DNA of 58,000 bases from Cryptomeria japonica (lineage: Eukaryota; Streptophyta; Pinopsida; Cupressales; Cupressaceae). Positions 1 to 10,322 of the stretch are shown in pieces. Position numbers and translations under genes: made by a program. The stretch covers positions 39,237,140 through 39,295,139 of the forward strand of contig NC_081411.1 of NCBI RefSeq assembly GCF_030272615.1, read 5' to 3'. Within the stretch, counting starts at the first letter, position 1, and each line of letters opens with the position of its first letter. Under the pieces are notes generated by a model. The model was not told the origin of the DNA. It was given only the letters and a program-made list of their open reading frames with translations, and ran no database searches.

Positions 1-394
1 AATAAAATTAAGGAGAATGCTAGAAAAGGTGGAATCTTTTTCTACATCTATTCATTTCTTTTTTCTTGCATTTTTCTTAAGCCTTTTCCACAAATCAATT
101 ATGTGCCTATCCTATGCTCTCTTCTATCTAATATTTTTCCCTATCTATTTTCTTGATCCCAAACTTTCATATTTCTTTTTCTCTCCTTTTCCATGCCTTA
201 TCAACAAAGAGTGTGGTCTAACCAGACTCGAACTCTTGATAATGAAGGGGTCACTTGGTTTAAAAGATACCAAACTTCATTTATTTTCTACACAACCTAA
301 AATATTTGATGTCAAAATAAGGGGTTTCATACCTATTAAAGGCAAAACCATTCTCTATGATGGATACAACCTTTGTTCTTAATGAGGGTAGCCC
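1..394. other. AT-rich DNA, no gene recognised
   Basis: The stretch can be read as a 121-codon frame from 17 on the plus strand, but the product is a phenylalanine- and leucine-rich string from pyrimidine-rich DNA and has no family signature that I recognise. I see no splice structure or promoter. I treat it as non-coding. Confidence 0.5.
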
Positions 395-1541
395 TATTGG
401 CAAGAGACATTGTTCTGGTGAAGATTGATGCATGATTGATGCCTAAGAGTTGTCATTGATGGCAACCCAGTTCAGTAATCATATCTAGTGTAAATAGATT
501 GGATTTACAAAAAGTCATATTGTTCATAAGGCATATGTCTAGAAGGTGGAACACAGTAGCTGTTAAGATATGAGTTCAGTGTGCAAATCTTGATTTTGGT
601 TGTGTAATTTTTCTTGCAGTGATTAAGGAAAATGATTTGAGGTTCAAGGAAGATTATTTTGTGATCCTATTATCCAGTGTTGATTCATGAGAAAGATTCA
701 AGGTTCAGTATATAGTAATTCAGTTCGAGTAGAGCTATTTTGATGTAATATGTGATGCATAATTGTTGGGTTGATTTCGGTGATTGGTTTCATGTTCGAG
801 GAGCTTGGGCCGACTTGTATGAATCTAGTTATCATTTTGTTTAGGTTCGCATTTGTATTTGTGGATGGATTGAGCCAAATTAAGGTTACACATTTCACGT
901 TCCATTCTATGTATTTTTTGGGAGCCGACGTGGTAAATGATTCATTTTGTTGGTGCAAATATATAAGACCGATTAACTTGATCTTTTTGATATATGAGAA
1001 TAGTAAGAAGTCTTTATGAGTGAATTTGAGAAGGTTGGTGAAGTTGATTGAAGGTTTAGGTGCTCTCATGTATGACAGTGTAGGAAAACAGATCAGACTG
1101 ATAAAACAGTTGCAAAAGTCAATCTGAGCCTAATCGGAACTACTTTTTGGCATATGTAGATTCTACACTTTAGTTTATTCATTATTTTAATCATTTGTAA
1201 TCACATTTAAGGCACTGAGCCTTCCTCCGAGTTGTAGCCCTTTTGTATTTGATCAGTGAGCTCTAGACAGTATGCCTCAATGCAAGTTCATTCCCCTCTA
1301 TGTAATATTATCATACTTCTGGCCATAGTATACTAATATTGTGGGTTCAAATTACACTCTGATTTTGTCCTTTCTGGCTTTCCATGTTAAATATTAGTGT
1401 TTTGCTTGTGTGGTTGATTGCATTATGTTTCTACACTTTACTTTCATACTTATGCATCGAGCAGTTTAAGAATCATCTTAGTAAGTTTCCAAATTGCAAA
1501 ACACTAATTCACCCCCCTCTAAGTGTTCATTGATTCCAACA
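395..1541 (+). repeat. Copia-type LTR fragment or diverged solo LTR
   Basis: The right end, with a run of C after ATTCA, then AAGTGTTCATTGATTCCAACA, has the same layout as the 3' ends of the LTRs ending at 34704 and 42135. A module of TATGCC, TGCAAG and CCCCTCTATGTAATATTA (about 1270-1312) matches the R/U5 part of those LTRs. The left boundary is guessed from TATTGGCAAG at 395, resembling the LTR start at 42331. No primer site follows 1541 and the flanking 5-mers (AGCCC, GTTAT) do not match, so this is a truncated or old solo copy. Several short ORFs inside it are not genes. Confidence 0.5.
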
Positions 1542-3145
1542 GTTATTCCTTGCATTTAATCTATTTACATTTCCTATTTTCTTATGTAACAACTCTGTTG
1601 TTTCACTATCATGCATCATTTAAATAAATGCCTTCTCCATTTTCTTGTTTCATTGACCATACGATACTTGTCATTGAAGGGTATTTTGCAGGGATGTGAC
1701 ACAAAGGACAATTCTCCAACTACCTAACAAATATTTTTTTCATTTATTGATACGCATATCCAAATACAAACCTAATGTCCAAAAGAAGACACACCAAATA
1801 TCATAGCCAATAAATAAATACTTAAGTAAACTACTTTGTTTACAACCATCATATTTGTCAAAATTTGGTAACAAATTCTAAGAGCACCTCTAAAATAGAA
1901 AAAAATAAAAAATTATGAATACTTGTACAAAATAGTCAATGCCATTGATCATTGCATAGGCAGGCGAAGACATATATGTAGAATAGCTTCTTACGTATAA
2001 CAGAATATTCAATTATAGTTTCAATCTATTCAGTATTTAAGTTTTATTAAGACATTGAACAAATATAAGAAGTGAAATATTTGTAATTTGATGACATACT
2101 TGATAATATATCTTTTCCTAGAACAAAACAAGTAATGTTCATGTAGAAAATTATAGAAGAACTTGTTAAAACATATAATTGTCTACAAGTAAACAAGATT
2201 ATTAGAATCATGTTAGAAATAAATGACTATAAACAAGAATACTAAAGCATCATTAGGAATGTATTAACCTTTTCCAATATAGTCCTCGCCTTTACCAAAT
2301 TAAGTGCATTGGAATAGGGTACGGATATCAATGATACCATAAGCAATATACTTTGGTAGACTATATGCTAAAAGTGGATGCATAAACAAGGGAATAAGGT
2401 GTTTGATTGATTGCCTCCACCAAATGTTGAAAATGAGGAAATACGGACAAGGCACATTCCATTATACAAGGAATTTTTCTTGTTATGCAAGATGCCATAC
2501 ACCCTCTACAAGCCTCCATGCCATACCAACACTTACCATTTCCTTGTAGACCATCTTTAATTATTAAAACCATCTAGAATTTCATAATATGCCTAAAATT
2601 ATTTCTTTCTTTCAATATAATATGCTTAGAAATGAAAAACAATTAAACCATTAAAAAAATTCAAGCTATTAAAAACAAGTCAAAACCATGGCGAACTTAT
2701 TATAGACCAAAAGAAATTCTCTCATGATTTCCCAAAAAAACAATAATTGTACATAATAAGCCAAAATCATTAGTCATCCCTAAAATTATTCTTAATATTC
2801 AATATAATGTGTTTCCAAATGAAGAAAAGAGTTAACCACTAGAAAAATTCCAGTCACGAATAAGAAAATAGCAAAAAAAAAATTCAAAAGATGAATCTTT
2901 TTAATGAAGAAATCACTACATAGTGATATCATCCTTAGAAGACAGGAACTAATAATAAAAAATATCTTGAATTAATATTTCACAGTAATTTTACCATAAA
3001 ACTAGTACTTCAATCTTTTTCTATGAATAGGCCTTCTCTATTAGAAAATAATATTAAAGTACATATTCACAAAAAAGGTCGGAGGATAAAAGATCACCCA
3101 ATGAGAGTCAAACAACAAGAAACCATAGCCAATAAACAAAGCTAT
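1542..3145. other. AT-rich intergenic DNA
   Basis: There is no coding frame of any recognisable family. One short phrase around CATAGCCAATAAA occurs at about 1802 and again at about 3123, suggesting some diverged repeat content. I see no RNA gene or promoter that I can support. Confidence 0.5.
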
Positions 3146-3859
3146 TCATAAAAAAAACTCCTCAAGTAGCCAAAGCAGTGGCAGTCGAGGGGGGAGGATC
3201 TTGATCATCTTTCTTGCCCCATACATCAGTAGGGCCAGGAGTGGGGTCCGACACGGACCAACCATCTTCTTGGTATTTTTATTCTTCTCCTTCTTCCTAT
3301 CTAGGAGGCGAAATAGCAAGAGTTGGGCGAGGAAATTTAGAGGTGGTGGCAGTAGGCCCAGAACCATCACCGAAAGCAGGAGCAAAAGTAATAGGAGCAG
3401 TAGAAGACCACCCCAATGTAGAGCCACTATGCAGAGAAGAAGCGAAGTGGTGCCTCCATGCATCGCCTCCCCCACCAGAGGAGCAGCAGAGGAACCTGGG
3501 ACTGTGAGGTTTGAGAGCATCAGGAAGAGGAGCTTTGGCCTTGGTGGTGGCCATAGGGCAAAATGTGGTTGGCAGAAATAGGATCTGACAACACTCTGGC
3601 AACCTTACAAGGGGCATTGCTCTAATGCTGAAGGAGCTCTTGTAAGTGGCCCACCTTAAGAGCCACTTTATTAACTTGCATCTAAATCGACATTAATACA
3701 TTATCACAAATGCAATATTTAGCATAGAGTGAGACATTAGTATCTAAAGAGCTGTCAGTGAAAAGAACAAAATTTCTATCTTACCAAAAAGTAAATGGGA
3801 TCTCCATTCTAAAAGCATGCCATATCTGGGAAAACTTGAAGGGGATTCTAGACAAATCA

Positions 3860-6800
3860 CCCAGAAGAGCCATATCCCAAGAAAAGGGCTTAAGTAGAAA
3901 AGGCCAAAAGAAATCATGGATCTAGCTCCAATACTATTGAGCTATTCTACAGAACCAAAAAATGTGAAAAAATGTTCCTAGATGTCCACAAAAAGGGCTT
4001 CAGGGATCAGGAACCCCCAAATGTTTAAGTTTGGAATGCAAAGGCAACCCTTAAAAAAGAACACACCAAGAAAAGTGTGCAGTCGTGGGTTCAGTGCTGG
4101 CAAACCAAACCAAAAGAAACCTAAGTCTCTAGGATTTCTAAGAAGACAACAAATTCCACTGCTAGTTAAGAATATGGACCATAGGGAAGTGAGGAACCAA
4201 CCAGAGATAACCCATTTTGGGTTTGTAGCTGGTGAAAGGAGTCCAAGGATACCACTTCCAATCCTTCCACCAAGGTTTGATAGACTGAATGCCAAGCTTA
4301 TGTAATAGTTGTGAGGGTAAGGTTGAAACTAGAAGGTCATATGTCTGTCGATCAGGTCGAGACAGATGACACTAGACCTGGAGAGACTGAAGACTCATAG
4401 AAACTCTGGAAAATAGGTCCTTAGGTATTTGAATGTTGCGTTTGTGAAAAGGTAGAGCATTAACACCCTCGATTTTGGCTAGCGGTAACCCTTGCACCTA
4501 AGATAAAGGAGACCACCAGAGGTTGTGTTGATTAATGGAGATCCTATCACGAAAATAATCACCCACCCACCAAAACCAAGGCTTAATAACTTCCCAAGCA
4601 TGCTAGAATCTTTTAAAAATAAAAGTACCTTGCATCTGAACTAGATATTTCATAATGAGAAGGGTTTGAAAACCAATCCCTTTCCAGGTCAGCCTATTGG
4701 TAGGAAAACTTGAAGAAATACAATGTTGAAGAAGGATTTTCCAAGCCTCATCGCTAGATAAGGCTCTGATGAGGCATTTAGCACATAAGAAAATCCCTTG
4801 TTTTTCGATAGAAATAACGCTGAGCCCTCTAGACTCTTTGGGAAGGCAATAATATTCCCAACCGACTCTGTGAAAACCTTGATGGTCGGAACCAAAGGCC
4901 CAAAGAAAAGCTTGCAAAAGTCTTTCCAACTTCATGTAAGAGACCTTGGAAGGAGCCCAACATGAAGAGTAATAGACATGAGTGACATCTAAAACCTTCA
5001 AACAAATTTAAAATTTGCCAGCCAGAGAGAGAGGCTTAGTTATCCAATAGGCTAATTTTTTATCAATCCTAGCTAAAACGACATTCCAAATCTCTACAAG
5101 CAAAGATTGAAAGGAAAAAGGAATGCCCAAAAAGGAAAAAATTTTGCCATGATTAAGCCATTTCCAGCCATATTGAAGTATCCAAGGTGAAGTGGGAAGA
5201 AAAGAAAGCCTATAACATTGTATCTTGTGTCGTTGAATGGCCGAGTCGGAATCCAAGCAAAAAGTGTCTAGACATTGAAGAGTAGCCTGAACATTATCTT
5301 CTTCCTCATTGAGAGTGAGAAAGAAGTCATCCACAAACTAGTCATTGACAACTTGATTAGGTGACTCAGGTAGGGAGATTCTACGGACATGTCCAACAAA
5401 AATAGCGTTAGCAAGAAAGTACCCAAAACCCTCCGTCACAAGAACATATAAGGAAAGAGCCACAGGACAGCCCTGGCGAATGGATCTGAAAAGACCAAAA
5501 GCCTTGAACTAACTGTCATTGATGGTGATGTAGGCCAAGGCATCTCCAAATAACATTTGGACAAACTGAATGAATCTAGGGCCGAAGCCAAGAGTTTTGA
5601 GAAAAGCCAAAATAAATGGCCACTCAATGCGATCATATGCCTTACCGAACTCAATCTTAAAGAAGATTGCTTGTTGTTTGGAGTGTCGGGCACATTCTAC
5701 TCCTTCCCAAATAGCAATAATATTATCAAGAATAAACCTGGACTTGATAAATCTAGTCTACTCTAGACAAACAATCAAAGGCAGGACATGATGAATCTTG
5801 AGAGCCAAGGCTTTGGCAATGATCTTATACGAGACATTGAGCAAGGTAATAGGCCTCCAATTGAAAATCTCCTCTGAATCCCTAGACTTAGGGATAAACT
5901 TGATGTTATCTCGGTTAATCATCTTTCCCAGGGACTGGGAATGAAAAGCTTCAAGGTAGACCTTATGTAGGTCAGGACCAGCACAAGGCCAAAGGGATTT
6001 GTGGAACTCACAAGGGAAACCATCACACCTTGGGAATTTATCATCTGTCATAAAAAAAATAGCATCCTTGAGATCATCAATGGTTAGTAAGAGATCACAA
6101 AAGGTCTGCTGAGACTTGGAAAGCCTTTTAGGAACAACAGCTAAGCATTCTTGCAAATCTTGGGCTCTTGTTGGAGATTTTCAATAGGTTGTGAACACCT
6201 TATAATGACGGACAAAAGCTGGCAAAATATCAAGCAACTCGGTGAGAACAACATATACCCCTCTTTGATTTTCTTAATCCGTACAAAGGTATGACGAGCA
6301 GGCAAAGCTAGGAAAAATTCTTTAGACACCCTATCACCCACTTTAAGCTAGTGTAACCTAGCTTTGATTTGAGCTCCTTTGGTAGAGTAATTATCTGCAA
6401 CTTATTTTTGATGATGGAGTTGGGATAACCAAAGTTGCAGGTTAGAATCAAAATGATTCAAGGCCAAAGCTTCTATGGCATCACAAAGATCTTTGGTTGT
6501 TAGGAAATATGATCACCTATGGTAAATGGCAAGTTGTCTACCATAAATCCACAGAAACCTCACAAAGTAGGTAATGGTGTCATTCCACCATACAATCCAA
6601 CCAGTGTGATGATGAGGCCTTGGTTCCAAATTCCAAACCATTTGAATCTAGGCCATCGTCAGCTAATGATGCAAGAGAGAAGTGTTGAGGTAGAACTAGG
6701 TCTTGGAAGGAAGTGACCTAGCTGGCTACCACTCAATGTCAAACTTTATGGGGAAGTGATCGAACAACGTCACATCAACGAGAGGAGACACGGGAAGATA

Positions 6801-7260
6801 TCAATCTTCACAAAAAGAAAAAAAGATTGCGCAATTATAATAGCATGATCAGGCCTTTTGAAAATTCTATCTGAGCCGACTCTAAAATTAGACCAAATGT
6901 TCCAGACCCCACCTGGGCAGTGGTAGTTGGTATTGGGGTCGAAAAGACCCAACTTATTACGCATATAGTATGAGGCTTCCCTCTCACCAACTATCCACCG
7001 AAAATGCAAAATCTCATCCTTATCAGATGCCACCCTAACCATATTGAAGTCACCACACATGACCCAAGTTGCAGGTGGCAGAGTATCAACAATCTAGTGC
7101 CATAAGTGTGATATTTCAACCACATCATTGGGAGCATAAGCATTAACAATCCCAATGGAATGATTATTGATTGACAACAAAACCCATACAATGCGCTACA
7201 TGGGATAAAAACCATGAGAGATAACTGCAGAAAGCCAACAAGGTGAAAGGAGAGTGGCAA
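3860..7260 (-). pseudogene. LINE ORF2 relic: endonuclease, reverse transcriptase, zf-RVT
   Basis: In an active element this protein nicks target DNA and reverse-transcribes the LINE RNA there. The minus strand shows an exonuclease/endonuclease/phosphatase segment with a GDFNMV motif (7060-6770), preceded in another frame by residues of the same domain. An RT fingers region follows with DGFPCEFHKSLW and NWRPITLLNVSYKIIAKALA (6156-5758). The RT catalytic box reads FVDD at about 5335, followed by a thumb-like segment (5334-5008). A zf-RVT-like stretch lies near 3990-3900, including HIFWFCRIAQ in a shifted frame. At least five frame changes and many stops separate these pieces. Adjacent ORFs on the plus strand are shadows. 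Confidence 0.82.
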
Positions 7261-7464
7261 CTACACCTTGACCAGCCTCATGATGGCAAGCAAAAACTAA
7301 GCTATCTAGCCAAATAATACAGCATGCAGGAGTAAGCATGAAACCAACAATTTTAACTTCCTAGAGGCAAAGAACATCCAAGCCAAAAACACATTTACAA
7401 ACATCTCTAACAGAATACTTTCTAGTGAGGTTTGTGAGACCTCAAACATTCCATGAAATGTAAT

Positions 7465-8152
7465 TCATGAAAAATCTTGCATATCATCCTCATCCCCAAG
7501 AGAGGAGAAGTTATTGCACAAAAAATTTGAACTAAAACCAGGAAGAGAGTCCCCACCAGAAATAACTCTTCTTTTCTCTGAACCACCATCTGTTATCACT
7601 ACACACCCAAAAGGATTGTGAGAATGGCGTAGAGAGTGTGGAGAAAAAATCGCAGACACAGCCTAAGGAGTGCGAACCCAAGTGGGTTGAGAGGCACCCT
7701 TAGAAGAATCCTTCCCCTACTGGCCTGGGTTTGAAACCAAAGTGAATGGCATAGAGACCACCTGGGTAGATGGTGCCTGCGTAAGAGACTCTGCCATTAG
7801 CTAAGAACTTGATCTGACAGGTGGCTTTTTGGTAGAAGCCATAGAGTTCTTGCCTTTGAGAACCATAGTGGTCCATTCACCCTTCCTAGTTCCCCTCCAC
7901 AAATCGAGAGCCAGTCTCCTTAACAGGGGGTTTCATTTTCAGTACAGACAAAGGACAATCCTTGATTTTGTGCTCTGCCAATTGGCATCAAAAAAAAGTT
8001 TTGGGAAGGTTCAAATAAATCACCTTCTAGGTGAAGGTATTGCCACCCACTTGAATATCAACTGTTTCTTTCAGGTCGTGGGAAAGGTCGGCCTTGATGA
8101 AAACCCTCTTTTGAGGACAAGTACTTCAATCTTAATCAAGTCGGTTGCATGA
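7465..8152 (-). pseudogene. LINE ORF1 relic with CCHC zinc knuckle
   Basis: The minus strand reads RVFIKADLSHDLKETVDIQV (about 8118-8060), then a diverged ENLPF-like stretch, then CQLAEHKIKDCP (about 7995-7960). This matches the DUF4283 C-terminus plus zf-CCHC_4 arrangement of plant LINE ORF1 nucleic-acid-binding proteins. The first cysteine pair of the knuckle has decayed. The rest, down to 7465, is low-complexity Ser/Pro-rich sequence leading to ORF2. Truncation at about 8152 fits the common 5' truncation of LINEs. Confidence 0.65.
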
Positions 8153-8650
8153 TTTATATTCTTTCCTAATTTTTGTATATTTATGACAAGCACCATGGCA
8201 TTTTGACATTCATTTCATGTTCAATAATACAACTAGCATATCACACCTGAAATCAGAAACTTGCATTATTAATTGCTGATATAATCCAAGGTCTAAAATA
8301 AATTCATAGCTATGCCCGGAAGCTTGGGAAAAAAGAATGAGAGTTGGAAAGATACCTTTATGTTCTTAATTTCATGGGAGTTTGAAGCTTGAATTATAGT
8401 TTCATAATTTTTAGTCAGTAATTTAAATGACGCTCATCTCTCCTATGTACCATGAGAGTTAAAATTATTCTTATTGTTTATCAGGTAGTGCCACAAATTA
8501 TGCAAAATGCATCTAATATGCTGGATCTTTTCCATGTTAAAATGAGATAATTAACATGTTCAAAGTCAATCGGGATAACTAAATTAAAGTTTCATGTTTT
8601 GTTGTAGCTTAATTAAAGTTTTAAAATTAAGAAATAGATCAAATTTAACG
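8153..8650. other. AT-rich spacer, nothing recognised
   Basis: No coding, RNA or repeat feature can be supported here. It separates the LINE from a relic of a PPR-gene upstream region. Confidence 0.45.
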
Positions 8651-8654
8651 ACCG

Positions 8655-8830
8655 CCCTTAAATAGCACACACTAAGTTTTGACTGCTTAGGTGGTTGTGG
8701 GCCTATTCCTTTTCCTGATAGTTCATCACCATCCCTTTCCTTTTAGAAAACAATCTCATTAACATTTTGAATGTTGAATTTGAACACTGTTCTTGTGTGT
8801 TTCATTGTATAAAGTAAAGTGAATGGAGTA
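8655..8830 (+). promoter_or_regulatory. Relic of a PPR-gene 5' flank (paralogue of 24170-24290)
   Basis: The minus-strand reading of 8655-8690 contains CTTAGTGTGTGCTATTTAAG, a near match to CTTAGTGTGTGTTGTTTAAG at 24260-24280 and to CTTAGTGTGTACTGTTTAAG at 45917-45936. Those two lie upstream of PPR pseudogenes. From about 8705 to 8825 the match to the complement of 24130-24245 continues, including a shared GAACACTGTTCTTG. The gene would run rightwards from here. It is broken at about 8831 by the gypsy element, and PPR-like coding sequence resumes after that element at 13667. Confidence 0.6.
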
Positions 8831-8834
8831 CCTA

Positions 8835-9171
8835 GACCTTTCCAACGAGATCAACGGCTCGTAATTTCGAGCCCCGTGCAGAAAGTTATGTCTAGTTGAA
8901 GTTAGGATAAAATTTTATATAGTTTTTTTGAAAATTTCGTATTTTTTAGATTTTGTTATGTAATGAACAAATGTGACTGTTGGACTTCAATTCTCAAGAG
9001 GTTCTTGTGACCCTTGGAATCTCATGGACTACTATATTTTGGATTTTCTAATAGAATAGATCACTTTTTTTTTCTTGCTTCAATTCTATGATTTCTAGTT
9101 CCTGTAAATAGAATTTACAATACCACAGGTTCTCACTCAAGTGTTGTCATCTGAATCCATAATTTGGATCA
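8835..9171 (+). repeat. Gypsy 5' LTR, left part missing
   Basis: The copy is collinear with 13331-13666, starting GACCTTTCCAACGAGATCAA and ending GGATCA. Upstream of 8835 the sequence does not match 13169-13330 but matches PPR upstream DNA instead. The left third was therefore deleted or never inserted. Confidence 0.85.
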
Positions 9172-9172
9172 G

Positions 9173-9184
9173 TGGTATCAGAGC
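9173..9184 (+). other. Primer binding site, initiator-Met tRNA
   Basis: TGGTATCAGAGC begins two bases after the LTR end (9171). This is the standard complement of the 3' end of plant initiator methionine tRNA, which primes minus-strand DNA synthesis. Confidence 0.9.
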
Positions 9185-9291
9185 AAGTTCGCTCCTATAT
9201 GTCATATCACACGCGATCAACATATCAAAGATTGGGGTTGGAAACAAGGAATCCTTCAGACTACCTTCCTTTGAGACGCACACGATCGTAG

Positions 9292-10190
9292 ATGACTAAG
9301 TTGCAGACAAATGATGACATTAAAACATTAGTTGAAGATGCACTAGAAAAACAATGTGAAGAAATGATGGAGCAGTTGAAGCAAATGCTGGAAAGTCGTG
9401 GGTCACAAGCAAACCCACCATTCACAGGGCATACACCATTCAACGTGCAAGTGAATTTCGATATACCCACATTCCAAGGAAAGATCGATGCAGATGTTGT
9501 TGATGATTGGGTTTCAAAACTGGAAAGATATTTCTCTGTCAATCAGTTTTTAGATGAAGAGAAGATGACTTTCGCTCTCCTGAAAGCTGAAAACCATGTG
9601 AAAGATTCGTGGGAAGCAAATTCAGCATCCAAGGCAACAGAAAATGGCAGCCCTTTTATTTTTTATCAAAAACCCACATGGGGAGAATTCATGGAGTACA
9701 TCAAGGAAGAATATTTTCCTATTGACACATATGAACAGAAATATATGCAGTGGCAATTGCTTTGACAGAAGAAGGACCAAACTGTTTAGGAATATACTAA
9801 TATGTTTCATGCCTTAACGACAAAGCTTGGCATCAGAGATTCTGAGAAGCATTGAGTTTTAAAATATCAGAGTGGACTCCATAGGTACATCCAAACCGAA
9901 ATGGAATTCCTGAACATAGAGACTTTACCTAGTGCATATAAATTTGCTACCAAACTTGAGGAGAAATTCAAACAGAAAGGAAGGAGAGATAATTTCACAA
10001 ACAACAGATGGAAGAGTGAAGGTGGCAAAACTACATGGAAACAAACCTCTAAGGAGCCCTCTCCCAATTCACCCACAAAAAATACATGGATTATGAAGAA
10101 GACCAAGAAAAAGGTATGTGGTGTGAGGTCTATAAGAGTCCCTCACATAATACAAAAGATTGCAGAACCATCAAAAGCTTAATGATGGAG
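9292..10190 (+). pseudogene. Gypsy gag relic
   Basis: This is the capsid and nucleocapsid precursor. The first frame (9292-9765) includes a retrotransposon gag stretch with VDDWVSKLERYFSVNQFLDE. A stop at 9763-9765 interrupts it, but the reading continues in frame through EYTNMFHALTTKLGIRDSEK, with two further stops, into 9901-10100. After a frame change at about 10086 a zinc-knuckle-like stretch, CEVYKSPSHNTKDCR, appears (10116-10163). In that motif the second cysteine position is replaced. Confidence 0.82.
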
Positions 10191-10322
10191 ACGCATGATG
10201 ACAAGGTAGAATCTAAGGTGGCAGTAACATGCATAGAAGGAAATCATGAACAGGTCATTAAGGTTGATCCATATGTCATGGTAGCTACTACAAGGATATT
10301 GCCTTAGGAGGATGAGGATAGA

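Larger units (their letters stand above)
3146..8152 (-). mobile_element. Decayed, 5'-truncated LINE (non-LTR retrotransposon)
   Basis: Read on the minus strand, the order is: ORF1 remnant with a zinc knuckle (from 8152), endonuclease (about 7260-6770), reverse transcriptase (about 6340-5008), a post-RT region (5001-4603) and a zf-RVT-like C-terminal part (about 4300-3860). This is the order of plant L1-type LINEs. Multiple stops and frameshifts show it is dead. I could not find a poly(A) tail (poly-T on the plus strand) or a target-site duplication, so both boundaries are approximate. The segment 3146-3617 is GC-richer and may be a C-terminal tail or unrelated DNA. Confidence 0.8.

Noticed and set aside
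200-260. Possible tRNA-derived SINE from AGTTCGAGTCTGG on the minus strand
   Set aside because: Only a B-box-like word is present; no A box or cloverleaf could be drawn around it.
3146-3617. Overlapping ORFs of about 100 codons on both strands
   Set aside because: GC-rich low-complexity DNA is open in several frames at once and shows no family signature. It may be a LINE tail.
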